From Phaeobacter sp. 11ANDIMAR09 (GTDB lineage: Bacteria > Pseudomonadota > Alphaproteobacteria > Rhodobacterales > Rhodobacteraceae), in assembly GCF_001294455.1 (NCBI RefSeq), contig NZ_LIKT01000027.1, positions 1-59,857 of the forward strand: DNA of 59,857 bases, in the 5' to 3' direction. The translations under genes and the position numbers were made by a program. Shown piece by piece: positions 1-8,880 of the stretch (positions are counted from its first letter, which is position 1; every line of letters starts with the position of its first letter). Under the pieces are notes generated by a model. That model did not search any database. It saw only the letters and a list, made by a program, of their open reading frames with translations, and was not told the DNA's origin.

Positions 1-1
1 A

Positions 2-202
2 TTAGGCCCCCGCTGGAAAACACTGCAACGCTGTGTCTATGTCGCGGCTGTTTTGACCCTTGTCCACTGGGCTGCTCTGCACAATTGGGGAGGCATAGCC
101 GCCGCACTTGTACACTTTGGTCCACTTGTCGCTTTGGAGATCTATCGCGTTTTTCAAAATATGCGGCGCAAGAGGTCGCGGTTGGGGCCTCTGCAAAGTT
201 GA
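2..202 (+). CDS. Ferric-reductase-like / MsrQ-type heme-binding membrane protein, C-terminal part
   Basis: An open frame entering from the left edge gives 66 residues before a TGA at 200-202. It reads LGPRWKTLQR, then a hydrophobic segment with VHWAALHNWGG and a second hydrophobic helix ending in a basic tail (NMRRKR). The G-x-R-W-K-x-L-x-R start and the His at the end of the helix resemble the last two helices of ferric-reductase-like membrane proteins such as MsrQ, the heme subunit that feeds electrons to the periplasmic methionine sulfoxide reductase MsrP. Only the C-terminus is present, so the family call is tentative. The gene is on the strand opposite to the downstream LysR gene and ends 75 bases before it. 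Confidence 0.5.
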   Translation, partial: LGPRWKTLQRCVYVAAVLTLVHWAALHNWGGIAAALVHFGPLVALEIYRVFQNMRRKRSRLGPLQS

Positions 203-276
203 CTGGGATGCCAACTCTTCGCAAGCCTTTCCAAAGGGATTTCCGCTACAAACCTTATCGTGAAATCAGCAAAGCC

Positions 277-1206
277 TCAGACTTGAATTAGTTTCCCGGA
301 GAGTTTCCCGCCTGAAATCAGCGATTGGATTTCCATGACCAGAGTGTCATGAACAACCTTGGTTGCAGCCGACATTGGCCGACCCGGCATCCAGCACAGG
401 GAATGCACCCGAGTGACGCTGGGGTCAACAACCAGCTGAGCGCCAATGCGGCCGGCGGCAATTCGGTCCAGCCAATAGGTCACAGGCACGATGCTGGCTG
501 CCAGACCCTGTTCAACAATTGCGCCTAGAACATTGATGCTGCTGGTTTCATATTTGACATTCAGGGACACACCGATGCCGCGCGCGGCGTCCTCCAGACG
601 ACGGCGCAGATCATGATTGTGAAACGGCAAGACCAAAGGCTGGGCCGCGGCCTCTGCGAGCGGCAGGGGTTTGGTACGACCGTGCGGCGTTGTCCGGCTG
701 ACAAAAAAGAAGCTTTCCTCAAACAGAGGATGCGTCTGGGCCTGCGGCAAATCAGTTGCTGCATTGGAGGTGACGGCGAGCTCGGCCTCCTGGTTTAACA
801 GGGCCTGCCCTGCCTGTTCTGAGGAATGGTCGGCAATATGCAGGGTAATTCCAGGGTAGTGCTGCTCCATGCGCGGATAGAGCTCGACAGCCAGAACAGG
901 GGCAAGCGAGGCAATGACTGCAACATTGACGGTGCCTGTTATGTTGTCGTCCTGCCGCAGGATCGACGTTTTTATGGCCTCAATACGGCGGATTAACTCG
1001 GTGGCTTCCGACCTTAATCTCTCACCGGGTTTGGTCAGTGTGACCCCGCGAGAATGGCGTTCAAAAAGCTCGACCTGTAACTCATGCTCCAATTGAAGGA
1101 TCTGTTTGCTGAGTGCAGGCTGTGCGATGCCCAGTTCATGGGCGGCAGCCGACATAGAGCCTTGCCGACAAATAGCCAGGAACTGATACAACTGCCTTGG
1201 GCGCAT
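277..1206 (-). CDS. LysR-family transcriptional regulator
   Basis: Classical LysR-type regulator of about 309 residues. The N-terminus has the winged HTH (RQLYQFLAIC, then SMSAAAHELGIAQPALSKQI) and a co-inducer-binding domain follows from about residue 85. I prefer the ATG at 1206 because GGAGAG sits 8 bases upstream; an in-frame ATG at 1227 would add 7 residues and leave that site inside the gene. It is divergent from the tctC-tctB-tctA-sulfatase-dehydrogenase cluster, the usual arrangement for a LysR protein controlling its neighbours, so it probably senses the imported substrate or a product. The ligand cannot be read from the sequence. Confidence 0.9.
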   Translation of the reverse strand: MRPRQLYQFLAICRQGSMSAAAHELGIAQPALSKQILQLEHELQVELFERHSRGVTLTKPGERLRSEATELIRRIEAIKTSILRQDDNITGTVNVAVIASLAPVLAVELYPRMEQHYPGITLHIADHSSEQAGQALLNQEAELAVTSNAATDLPQAQTHPLFEESFFFVSRTTPHGRTKPLPLAEAAAQPLVLPFHNHDLRRRLEDAARGIGVSLNVKYETSSINVLGAIVEQGLAASIVPVTYWLDRIAAGRIGAQLVVDPSVTRVHSLCWMPGRPMSAATKVVHDTLVMEIQSLISGGKLSGKLIQV

Positions 1207-1324
1207 TTCAGGCTCTCCAATAACCATTAGGTTATAGCTAGCATATGCAAGTAATATTTCCGGGTCTATATTTCTTCTCGTAAGCTGAGGTCAGTTCAAC
1301 CTTGTTGAGCGAAAGGGAGGAAAC
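1207..1324. promoter_or_regulatory. Divergent control region between lysR and tctC
   Basis: The intergenic stretch between the divergent LysR gene and tctC is AT-richer than its surroundings. It contains an imperfect dyad centred on GCTAGC (1237-1242), a plausible LysR binding site. The tctC start is preceded by a strong Shine-Dalgarno (AGGGAGG, ending 5 bases before ATG 1325). Promoter hexamers are not clear enough to assign. Confidence 0.35.
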
Positions 1325-2266
1325 ATGAAAACGCTTTTGAGCGCTGCTGCCGCAGCGATACTATCCGTGTCTGCAGCCTATGCGGACTGGGCCCCATCGG
1401 GCCCGATCAAGCTCCAGATTGGTTTTAAAGCTGGCGGTGGGGCTGACACCATGGCGCGGCTGATCGCTGAAGATATCCAGGCCGAATATGGCTGGACCCT
1501 GCTGCCCGAGAATGTCACCGGCGCTGGCGGAGGCGTGATGGCACGTTCGGTGAAAGACTCAGCCGCTGATGGGCTGACCATCGGCGTTGGGATCACCGAC
1601 ACTTTTGCCTATGGCGTCTTGGCCGCACGTGATCCTGGCTATGCAACCAGTGATTTTGAATACCTTAGCACCCTGGCTGGCACACAGATGGGCATCGTTG
1701 CCAAATCTGATCGTGGTTGGAAAAACATGTCCGACGTGATTGCAGCGGCCAAGGCCGGGGAGGAAATCTCCTTTGGGGCGATGACCCCCAGATTGGCCGA
1801 TGGGTCCTACTATATCGGCAAGGTGAACGGTGTCGAATTCAACATCGTTTCCAGCTACAAAGGTGGCAAGGCGGTCCTGAATGCCGTCAATGCATCAGAT
1901 GTGGATATTGGCTGGGTTGCTGGCCCGCAAAAATCAGGCGTTTCTGCCGGTGATCTGCTCAACCTGGCCAACGGTGAAGACAAGCCGCTGCGGGTATCTC
2001 CAGATGCGCAGACTCTGGCAGAGATCGGTGTTGACTTCTTCTTTGGTGCAACCTTCGTGGCCATTGCCCCTGCAGGTCTGCCGGATGACGCAAGACTGGC
2101 GCTGTCTGATGCCATCTCTACCGTGGTGCAGAAGGATGGCACCAAATCCAACGCCTTCATTTCCAAGGCTTTGACCATCAAGGTCATGACCGGGGATGAG
2201 GCACGCAGCTATGTCGAAGGCGAACTGGCGGATGCTGAAGCCTTGCTGAACGCAACTGTCGAATGA
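1325..2266 (+). CDS. tctC: Tripartite tricarboxylate transporter, periplasmic binding protein (TctC)
   Basis: A 313-residue secreted binding protein. Residues 1-20 form a signal peptide ending A-Y-A before Asp21. The mature part begins WAPSGPIKLQIGF and carries the family-typical GGGADTMAR motif near residue 40 and GAGGGVMAR near 65. In the TTT family the periplasmic protein captures a carboxylate and delivers it to the TctAB membrane complex. It is the first gene of a transport operon (tctB starts 27 bases downstream, tctA overlaps tctB). The adjoining sulfatase and 2-hydroxyacid dehydrogenase suggest an organic acid or sulfate-ester ligand, which is inference. Confidence 0.9.
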   Translation: MKTLLSAAAAAILSVSAAYADWAPSGPIKLQIGFKAGGGADTMARLIAEDIQAEYGWTLLPENVTGAGGGVMARSVKDSAADGLTIGVGITDTFAYGVLAARDPGYATSDFEYLSTLAGTQMGIVAKSDRGWKNMSDVIAAAKAGEEISFGAMTPRLADGSYYIGKVNGVEFNIVSSYKGGKAVLNAVNASDVDIGWVAGPQKSGVSAGDLLNLANGEDKPLRVSPDAQTLAEIGVDFFFGATFVAIAPAGLPDDARLALSDAISTVVQKDGTKSNAFISKALTIKVMTGDEARSYVEGELADAEALLNATVE

Positions 2267-2293
2267 TCACCTGAAAACACGGGGGGGGGAGCA

Positions 2294-2854
2294 ATGGATC
2301 ATCCAGGTAAATTACGTGAAACCGTGCTCGGCCTTGTTGCAATTTGCTCTGCTCTCGTGGCCCTTGTTGTTTGGATACCTGCAGACATCGACACAGGAAT
2401 TGTTGATGTCTGGCGCCGGACCATCCGCATTGGGGATGCCATGTTGCCGAGTTTTGCCGCCGCAGGAATGCTGCTGGCTGGTTTGGTGATGCTGGTGCGG
2501 GCCATTGTCCTTGTCCCCAATGGCCTCCACCGCGTGATCTCCCCAGTTTTTTTGGTAACGAGTTGCCTTGTTATGGCACTGGGGCTGACCCTTATGCAGG
2601 CGAGCGGACCCTTCATCGTCTGGCTCTGGTTTTCCGGCGAGATCTCATATCGCCAACTGTTAGACACTGCGCCCTGGAAATACATTGGTTTTGTCATCGG
2701 AGGCAGCTTTATGATTTTCTGTTTTACTGCCCTGACAAGCCATAGATTCAGCTGGAGGTTTGTCTTTCTGGCTCTGGTCTCAACAGTGCTGATCGCGCTG
2801 ATCTATGATCTGCCTTTTGACAACCTTCTTCTGCCCCCCAACGGTGACATCTGA
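2294..2854 (+). CDS. tctB: Tripartite tricarboxylate transporter, small membrane subunit (TctB)
   Basis: A 186-residue membrane protein with about four hydrophobic helices, matching the TctB small subunit in size, topology and position between TctC and TctA. A run of nine G followed by AGCA precedes the ATG and supplies the ribosome binding site. The stop codon overlaps the tctA start (TGATG at 2852-2856), indicating translational coupling. TctB proteins diverge strongly, so the call rests mostly on topology and context. Confidence 0.85.
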   Translation: MDHPGKLRETVLGLVAICSALVALVVWIPADIDTGIVDVWRRTIRIGDAMLPSFAAAGMLLAGLVMLVRAIVLVPNGLHRVISPVFLVTSCLVMALGLTLMQASGPFIVWLWFSGEISYRQLLDTAPWKYIGFVIGGSFMIFCFTALTSHRFSWRFVFLALVSTVLIALIYDLPFDNLLLPPNGDI

Positions 2855-4434
2855 TGGGGGGGCTAGAATACATCCTGGCCGGCGTCATGGAGGCCCTCTT
2901 TGGCAATCCGGCCATCGTTCTAGGCCCGATTGTTCTGTCCTGGCCGATCCTGTTGGTGGCCCTGGGCTTCTTTATCGGGGTCTTGATTGGTGCCACACCG
3001 GGTTTGTCCGGCCCCTTTGCCATGGCACTGGCGCTGCCGATCCTGATTTCGATCTTTGGCTTCACACCAGATGCACTGCTGCCGGTGTTTGGTTTTCTGG
3101 TCGGGGTGATGAAGGGGGCAACGGTTGGCGGTGCCGTGCCTGCCATCCTGTTCAATACGCCGGGCACCCCGGATGCCTTTATGACCACGCTGGATGGTTA
3201 TCCGATGGCCAAAAACGGTCAGGGCGGCAAGGCCCTGCGGGTTGCGCATTTTGCCTCCGTCAGTGGCGATACGTTTTCTGACATTGTGCTCTTTGTCTGC
3301 GCGCCGTTTCTGGCGATTTCGATCGAGGCCTTTCTGGGCCTGCCCGAGAAATCCGCACTGATGATCCTGTCGCTCTCCTTTGTCGCGGTGGTCGTCGGGA
3401 ACGATACCTTCAAGGGCATTCTTGCCGCCTGCTTTGGCCTTCTGGTGGCTTCCATCGCCACGGGCACCGACTCCTATCCGCGTCTGTCGATGGGCAGCGA
3501 TGTGCTTGCTTCCGGCCTGCCAACAATAGCGGTGGTGATCGGCGTTCTGGTGGTTGGCGAGATCTTTGTTAGCTTTGAAGACATGTGGCGCTCTGCCCGC
3601 GAAAAGCAGAAAGCCCCGCCCAAGATCGCACCGGGGGATACCTCGCTCAGCATGGGTGAGCGACGCAAACTGCTGCCCTTTATCGGTGTCTCCATGAGCA
3701 TTGGCACGGTCATTGGCGCGCTGCCGGGGATCGGCACGACACTCGCCGCGGCTCTTGGCTATACGGCTGGGCGCAAGATGCACAAAGGCGAGGTCGATTT
3801 TGGAAAAGGTGCACCAGAAGGCATCGCTGCGACCGAAGCCGCGAACTCCGCGGTGTCAGGCGCCAATCTGATCCCAGCGCTGAGCCTCGGCATTCCCGGC
3901 AATGTGGCGGCCGTGTTCATCATCCTGGCGGCCGATACCATCGGTGGGTTCAATCCCGGCCCATCGGTGTTCCGCTTTTCCGCGGATGAGGTCAATCCCG
4001 AACTGGTGGTGGCCTTTGCGCTGTTCACTCTGATGGTTGCGGCCAATCTGTTGAACTGGACAACGGGGGCCTGGTTCATGCGTCTCTTGGGCGGGCTGAT
4101 CCATGTGCCCAAACAGATCCTGTTGCCGATTGTTCTGCTGCTGACGCTGACCTCGGTCTATGTGCAGGGCAGCAATATGAGCGACGTCTATGTGCTGCTG
4201 TTCTTTGGTGCACTTGGGTACCTCATGCGGTCCACCGATATTCCGATCCTACCCTTTGTCATCGCCTATATCCTGGCAGGCCCGCTGGAAACCACCATCC
4301 GTAGCGCATTCGAGGCCACGGGCAGCGATCCCTGGTTCCTGTTCCGCAGCCCGATTTCCGTGATCTTCCTGATCCTGGCCACCGCCATCATCTGCGGCGC
4401 GGGCTGGCTGCGCGGCGGCCCCAGACTGAAATAA
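2854..4434 (+). CDS. tctA: Tripartite tricarboxylate transporter, large permease subunit (TctA)
   Basis: A 526-residue polytopic inner-membrane permease. The two internally repeated family motifs are visible: GATPG at residues 46-50 in the first half, followed by LSGPFAMALALP, and GALPGIGTT in the second half. Roughly ten or more hydrophobic segments follow the TctA pattern. With TctB it forms the channel fed by TctC, driven by an ion gradient. The next gene (sulfatase) begins 37 bases downstream on the same strand, so transport and desulfation are probably co-transcribed. Confidence 0.92.
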   Translation: MGGLEYILAGVMEALFGNPAIVLGPIVLSWPILLVALGFFIGVLIGATPGLSGPFAMALALPILISIFGFTPDALLPVFGFLVGVMKGATVGGAVPAILFNTPGTPDAFMTTLDGYPMAKNGQGGKALRVAHFASVSGDTFSDIVLFVCAPFLAISIEAFLGLPEKSALMILSLSFVAVVVGNDTFKGILAACFGLLVASIATGTDSYPRLSMGSDVLASGLPTIAVVIGVLVVGEIFVSFEDMWRSAREKQKAPPKIAPGDTSLSMGERRKLLPFIGVSMSIGTVIGALPGIGTTLAAALGYTAGRKMHKGEVDFGKGAPEGIAATEAANSAVSGANLIPALSLGIPGNVAAVFIILAADTIGGFNPGPSVFRFSADEVNPELVVAFALFTLMVAANLLNWTTGAWFMRLLGGLIHVPKQILLPIVLLLTLTSVYVQGSNMSDVYVLLFFGALGYLMRSTDIPILPFVIAYILAGPLETTIRSAFEATGSDPWFLFRSPISVIFLILATAIICGAGWLRGGPRLK

Positions 4435-4471
4435 CCGAACGGGGCAATTGCCCCTGTCAACGGAGATAAAA

Positions 4472-5998
4472 ATGACCGATGCAACTTCCAAACCCAATAT
4501 TCTGTTCATCACCTCGGACCAGCAGCGCGGCGATTGCTATGGGTTTCGTGGGCGCAATGTCTACACGCCGCACCTGGATATGCTGGCCAGCGAGGGCATC
4601 AGTCTGGAAACCGTGGTCACGCCCTGCGTGGTCTGCCAGCCCGCACGGGCCTCGATCCTGACAGGGCTGCTGCCGCGCACCCATGGGGTGCATGACAATG
4701 GCATCGATCTGGACCCCGAGATTGGCGAAAAGGGCTTTGCCGCATCCCTGTCGGCAGCAGGCTATCACACCGCCAAAATCGGCAAGGCGCATTTCTCTAC
4801 CTACCATGTGTTTGAGGACCACGACACGGTGGAATCCATTCCCGGTTCAGCCAAGGTGCCCGAAGGTTGGCGCGGCCCCTACATGGGCTTTGACCATGCC
4901 GAGCTGGTCCATATCGGCCACAACTGGTGGCTGCCCGAAACGCCCCCGCATGGGCTGGCCTATGAGGAATGGTACTATGGCGATGGACGCGGAGAACAGA
5001 AAAACAAACTGCTGTGGGAAAGCCACAAAGACCACAACGGAGCGCCGCAGGTCTGGACTTCAAAGCTGCCGGTGGCCTGGCATAACTCGACCTGGATCGC
5101 TGACAGGGCGATTGATTTCCTGAAACAGGATCATGACAAGCCTTTCTGCATGTGGGTTTCCTTTCCTGATCCGCATCATCCTTTTGACTGCCCCGAACCC
5201 TGGGCTTCGCTTCACAAACCCGAAGACGTCGATCTGCCGGAGCATCGCACCCGTGACTTTGAGGGCCGCCCCTGGTGGCACCAGGCTGCGGTCGAAACCA
5301 AGATTGAGGGCAAGGGAGCGGAGATCCGGACCAGCTACTCGCGCTTCCCTGAGGTCTCGGATGCGCATCTGCGCGAGATCATTGCCAATACCTATGGGCA
5401 GCTCTCGCTGATTGACCATTCGGTTGGCCGTATCATCGCGGAGCTCGAAGCCCAGGGCCTCGCGGAGAATACCTATATCGTCTACACGGCCGACCATGGC
5501 GATTGGCTGGGGGATCACGGTCTGGTGCTAAAGGGACCGATGCCCTTTGAAGGCCTGCTGAATGTGCGTGCCATTGTCAAAGGTCCGGACGTTCCTGTGG
5601 GCAAGGTCAGCCATGAGCCGCTCTCGACGCTGGATCTGGGAGCCACATTTATGGATTGGGCCGATGCCAACAGCCTGATGGAGATCCACGGGCGCTCCAT
5701 GCGCGACGTTATCAGCGGCGACGGCACCCGCGAGGGCGCGCTCAGCGAATGGGAGCTGCTGCCGGGCCGGGTAGGCGTGGGTCTGTCCCTGCGCACGGTC
5801 CGGAGCAAAACCGCCAAACTGACGGTGGACCTGAAATCCGGCGCCGGGGAGATGTATGATCTGGAAAAGGATCCGGATGAGCTGACCAATGTGTTTGATG
5901 ATCCGGACTATGCCGCATTGAAATCTGATCTAACCCTGATCCTGATGACACGCCCAGATGATATGCGTCCCAACCAGACGCCTGTTGGCATGGCATAG
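4472..5998 (+). CDS. Cys-type sulfatase (arylsulfatase / choline-sulfatase-like)
   Basis: A 508-residue sulfatase of the alkaline-phosphatase fold. The N-terminus PNILFITSDQQRGD supplies metal-binding Asp, and Cys55 lies in the C-Q-P-A-R motif (C-x-P-x-R) that is oxidised to formylglycine in type I sulfatases. Later motifs include a His-Asn pair in the middle and YTADHGDWLGDHG, the second metal-binding block. Start: ATG at 4472 has CGGAGAT upstream; a TTG at 4448 would be the alternative. No signal peptide is visible, so the enzyme is probably cytoplasmic and acts on a substrate brought in by TctABC. A true FGE gene at 7333-8283 can activate it. Substrate unknown. Confidence 0.9.
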   Translation: MTDATSKPNILFITSDQQRGDCYGFRGRNVYTPHLDMLASEGISLETVVTPCVVCQPARASILTGLLPRTHGVHDNGIDLDPEIGEKGFAASLSAAGYHTAKIGKAHFSTYHVFEDHDTVESIPGSAKVPEGWRGPYMGFDHAELVHIGHNWWLPETPPHGLAYEEWYYGDGRGEQKNKLLWESHKDHNGAPQVWTSKLPVAWHNSTWIADRAIDFLKQDHDKPFCMWVSFPDPHHPFDCPEPWASLHKPEDVDLPEHRTRDFEGRPWWHQAAVETKIEGKGAEIRTSYSRFPEVSDAHLREIIANTYGQLSLIDHSVGRIIAELEAQGLAENTYIVYTADHGDWLGDHGLVLKGPMPFEGLLNVRAIVKGPDVPVGKVSHEPLSTLDLGATFMDWADANSLMEIHGRSMRDVISGDGTREGALSEWELLPGRVGVGLSLRTVRSKTAKLTVDLKSGAGEMYDLEKDPDELTNVFDDPDYAALKSDLTLILMTRPDDMRPNQTPVGMA

Positions 5999-6011
5999 GG
6001 AGAGCTCAGCA

Positions 6012-7157
6012 ATGCCAGCCATCACCTGCGTTGAAGATTTCCGCCAGCTGTACAAACGCCGCGTTCCAAAGATGTTTTATGACTATGCGGAAAGCGGCTC
6101 TTACACCGAGACCACCTTTCGCCGGAACGAGGCCGATTTTCAGAACCTGAACATCCGCCAAAGGGTTGGCAGGGATATCACGGATATCGACACCTCGGCC
6201 CTATTGGCCGGGGAGGCCGCCAACCTGCCCGTGGCCTTTGCACCGGTTGGCATGCTGGGGATTCAGAATGCCGGGGGCGAGATCAAGGTAGCCAAAGCTG
6301 CACGTGATTTTGGCGTCCCCTTCATTCTGTCCACCATGTCGATCTGCTCTATTGAACAGGTGGCCGAGGCCACGGGGCAGCCCTTTTGGTTTCAACTCTA
6401 TGTGGTCAAGGATCGGGATTTTGTCCGGGATCTGATCCATCGCGCCAAGGCTGCAGGGTGTTCCAAGCTGGTGGTCACCATGGATCTTTCCATTTTGGGG
6501 CAACGCCACAAGGATGTAAAAAACCAGCTGTCGATCCGGCCCAACCTGAAAAACATGCTCAATATCGCGACCAAACCCCGTTGGGCGATGGAAATGGCCG
6601 CTACGCCCTACAAGAGCTTTGGCAATGTCATCGGCCATGCCAAGGGCATTGATGACATCAGCAGCCTGCTGACCTGGGCGGTGGAGATGGTTGACCCCTC
6701 GTTGGACTGGGCAGATGTGGAATGGATCCGCAGGGAATGGGATGGCCCGATCATCCTGAAAGGCATCATGGACGCCGAAGACGCCAAGATTGCTGCGGGC
6801 ATGGGGATTGAAACCATCGTTGTCTCCAATCATGGCGGTCGCCAATTGGACGGGGCGGGAAGCTCTATTTCCTGGCTGCCAAGGATCGCGGAGGCCGTGG
6901 GGGATGACATGGAATTGATGCTGGATTCCGGGGTGCGCACGGGAATGGACATTTTCCGGGCGCGCGCGCAGGGGGCCTCTGGCGTTCTGTTGGGCCGTGC
7001 AATGGTCTATGCACTGGGCGCTATGGGGCAGCCGGGAATTTCGCATCTGCTTGAAATTCTGCAAAAAGAGCTGCGTACCACCATGGGACTTGCGGGGAAA
7101 AACAACCTTGCTTCAATTGGCAGGAGTGATGTCTATTCTTCCAGGTCTGACGCTTGA
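6012..7157 (+). CDS. FMN-dependent alpha-hydroxyacid dehydrogenase (LldD family)
   Basis: A 381-residue TIM-barrel flavoprotein of the L-lactate dehydrogenase / glycolate oxidase family. It begins ITCVEDFRQLYKRRVPKMFYDY, a typical family start. The catalytic His274 lies in SNHGGRQLDG, and the phosphate-binding end (SGVRTGMDIFRARAQGA, then LLGRAMVYAL) is present. ATG 6012 has an upstream AGGGAGAGC and starts 13 bases after the sulfatase stop. The family oxidises 2-hydroxyacids to 2-oxoacids with electrons passed to quinone or oxygen. Its place behind a transporter and sulfatase suggests that the desulfated product is a 2-hydroxyacid, which is inference. Confidence 0.9.
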   Translation: MPAITCVEDFRQLYKRRVPKMFYDYAESGSYTETTFRRNEADFQNLNIRQRVGRDITDIDTSALLAGEAANLPVAFAPVGMLGIQNAGGEIKVAKAARDFGVPFILSTMSICSIEQVAEATGQPFWFQLYVVKDRDFVRDLIHRAKAAGCSKLVVTMDLSILGQRHKDVKNQLSIRPNLKNMLNIATKPRWAMEMAATPYKSFGNVIGHAKGIDDISSLLTWAVEMVDPSLDWADVEWIRREWDGPIILKGIMDAEDAKIAAGMGIETIVVSNHGGRQLDGAGSSISWLPRIAEAVGDDMELMLDSGVRTGMDIFRARAQGASGVLLGRAMVYALGAMGQPGISHLLEILQKELRTTMGLAGKNNLASIGRSDVYSSRSDA

Positions 7158-7363
7158 ACAAGAACCCGCCCAACCTGCTAGTCATCCTGTCTGACCAACT
7201 TCAGGCGCAGGCAATGCCCTGTGAAAACCATGCTGTTGTGCAGACACCCAATCTTGATGCATTTGCGGCGATTCGATTGGCAAGCAGCGTTATCGCCAGT
7301 CTCAGGACAGCAAAGCGATTAGCGCAAGGCAGTCACGTAGGCCAAACTACGCGAAACCCCTGA
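7154..7363 (+). pseudogene. N-terminal remnant of a second sulfatase
   Basis: A 69-codon open frame starting at TTG 7154 (overlapping the dehydrogenase stop) reads PPNLLVILSDQLQAQAM and then VVQTPNLDAFA, the standard first 40 residues of a sulfatase, including the metal-binding S-D-Q. After about position 7270 the similarity stops and the frame runs into unrelated sequence. No C-x-P-x-R motif or later block follows. It looks like a sulfatase cut off by a deletion that also brought in the convergent FGE gene, with which it overlaps by 31 bases. Confidence 0.6.
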
Positions 7364-8283
7364 TGTGTTGTCGCGCTATCCGGCGAGGTTCCGGACCGCG
7401 CGGCGATCCTGTAGCGGTAGCAATAGGATTTATGGCACAGGAAGGACCCGCCCTTGCTCAGCTTATAGCCCTTCATCCCGGCAAGACGCTGGCGCACATG
7501 TTTCTTGAGTGATTTGATCCGATAGGCTTCGGCCGTCCATTCCCAGACATTGCCCACCAGATTGTAAAGCCCATAACCATTGGGGTCATAGAACTGTGCC
7601 GGAGCCGTGGCTGCAAAGCCATCTTTGGCGGTGTTCACTTCTGGAAAGCGGCCCTGCCAGATATTGCAGGGCTGAAAATCCGTGTCATTGGGTTCTTGAT
7701 CGCCCCAGGGAAACCGGACATCGCCCATGCCGCCGCGGGCCGCATGTTCCCATTCTGCTTCGGTGGGAAGGCGCCCGCCCACCCAGTCCGCATAGGCCCG
7801 CGCGTCATTCCAGGACACCTGGACCACCGGATGGTCTGGATGCCAGTGTTCAGCCATGGTGCCGGGCCCATTGATGTCGCGCCAGTTGGCCCCATCAACA
7901 CGGCGCCACCATTCGATGTCAATCACGCCCTGCGTTGCTCCTAAGGACTCGGGCACCTGCGCCCAAAACACAAAGGACCAGCCAAACCTTTCGGCTTCGG
8001 TGACATAGCCTGTGGCCTCGACAAAGGCTTTGAACTGGGCATTGGTTACGCTGGTCGCCCCCATCCGAAAGGGTTTGATCCGTGTCTTGCGCATCGGATC
8101 TTCGCCATCATCTGGAATCTGGGGGTTCTGCGTTCCTAGCAGCGAAGCCCCCCCAGGAATAAGCACAGCATCGGGTGCCGGGCGCAGCATTGATTTTCCT
8201 GACAAAACGGGTGTTGGCAGGTTTATAGAAGTGCCGTCTCTTTGGGGAATGCAGCAGATCTTGGTATGGGGTGTTTTAGTCAT
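7333..8283 (-). CDS. Formylglycine-generating enzyme (FGE / SUMF1 family)
   Basis: A 316-residue C-type-lectin-like FGE. The body has the family landmarks LIPGG, NAQFKAFVEATGYVTEAE, HPVVQVSWNDA, RLPTEAEWEHAARGG, FPWGD and NLVGNVWEW. The C-terminal block contains both copper-binding catalytic cysteines, Cys283 and Cys288 (CHKSYC), spaced as in human SUMF1, followed by RYRIAARSGTSPDS. The paralogous SUMF-domain proteins usually lack this cysteine pair, so this should be a genuine sulfatase activator that converts the CxPxR cysteine to formylglycine. It is convergent to the sulfatase operon and the obvious partner of the sulfatase at 4472. Confidence 0.92.
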   Translation of the reverse strand: MTKTPHTKICCIPQRDGTSINLPTPVLSGKSMLRPAPDAVLIPGGASLLGTQNPQIPDDGEDPMRKTRIKPFRMGATSVTNAQFKAFVEATGYVTEAERFGWSFVFWAQVPESLGATQGVIDIEWWRRVDGANWRDINGPGTMAEHWHPDHPVVQVSWNDARAYADWVGGRLPTEAEWEHAARGGMGDVRFPWGDQEPNDTDFQPCNIWQGRFPEVNTAKDGFAATAPAQFYDPNGYGLYNLVGNVWEWTAEAYRIKSLKKHVRQRLAGMKGYKLSKGGSFLCHKSYCYRYRIAARSGTSPDSATTHQGFRVVWPT

Positions 8284-8880
8284 GAGGCACCTTATGATCC
8301 AGGGGGAGGCTTGCCAATACGTTCATCACGCCCTGAAAAAGCCCGCCATTGCCGCGGTTAAGATAAGGTAGAACAGGTGATGTCTGCTAAGCAGAACCGG
8401 CCCCTCCTGTCTGAGCGCAACCAGACACATCTCGGCAATGCTTTCAGGGGCCTAGGTGGTTGATGCCAGGAGGGATTTTACGATGAGATGCACCAAATTC
8501 AGCAGGATAGTGGAGCCCTGGATATCAACAATCCTGAACGCCTGAAGGCGCGCTGCCAGCGGCAGAGGTCCGAACAAATTTCGCGCAGGCAGCTTTGGTC
8601 CTGACGCCTAAGCAAGCGAACCGAATGTGCAGTCCCCACTCTTCGTTCTGGCGACCTCGGGAGCTAAATCTCTATGGGCGAACAGTTTCCTATCTATCCT
8701 GCTGGATTCACGCAGTGAATCTTCCTCCTGATTGATAAAAAGGCAGGCTTGATCAAAACAGCGGCAGGGGGAAATGGTCACATCTCTGGGAACAGGGCTT
8801 TCCTCCGCTTTGAAACAGCGCCATTTTGGCGCAAACTGGCAGGCAATTTTGCGGTGCCGGCAGAGTTTCAGGAGAGAGAG
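8284..8880. other. Intergenic stretch with decayed coding sequence
   Basis: About 600 bases lie between the divergent FGE and rhodanese genes without an intact gene. The part nearest FGE should hold its promoter. A short decayed coding trace is listed separately at 8464-8604. The last 120 bases lead into the rhodanese gene; a longer in-frame start at 8749 exists but lacks a ribosome binding site. Confidence 0.4.
8464..8604 (+). pseudogene. Possible remnant of an ABC peptide-binding protein C-terminus
   Basis: Between stops at 8461 and 8602 the frame reads EGFYDEMHQIQQDSGAL, which resembles the conserved segment near the C-terminus of family-5 (dipeptide/oligopeptide) solute-binding proteins, usually Y-x-E-M-Q-x-I-x-x-x-G. 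It has no start codon, and the similarity is lost after about 20 residues. Short and tentative. Confidence 0.3.
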
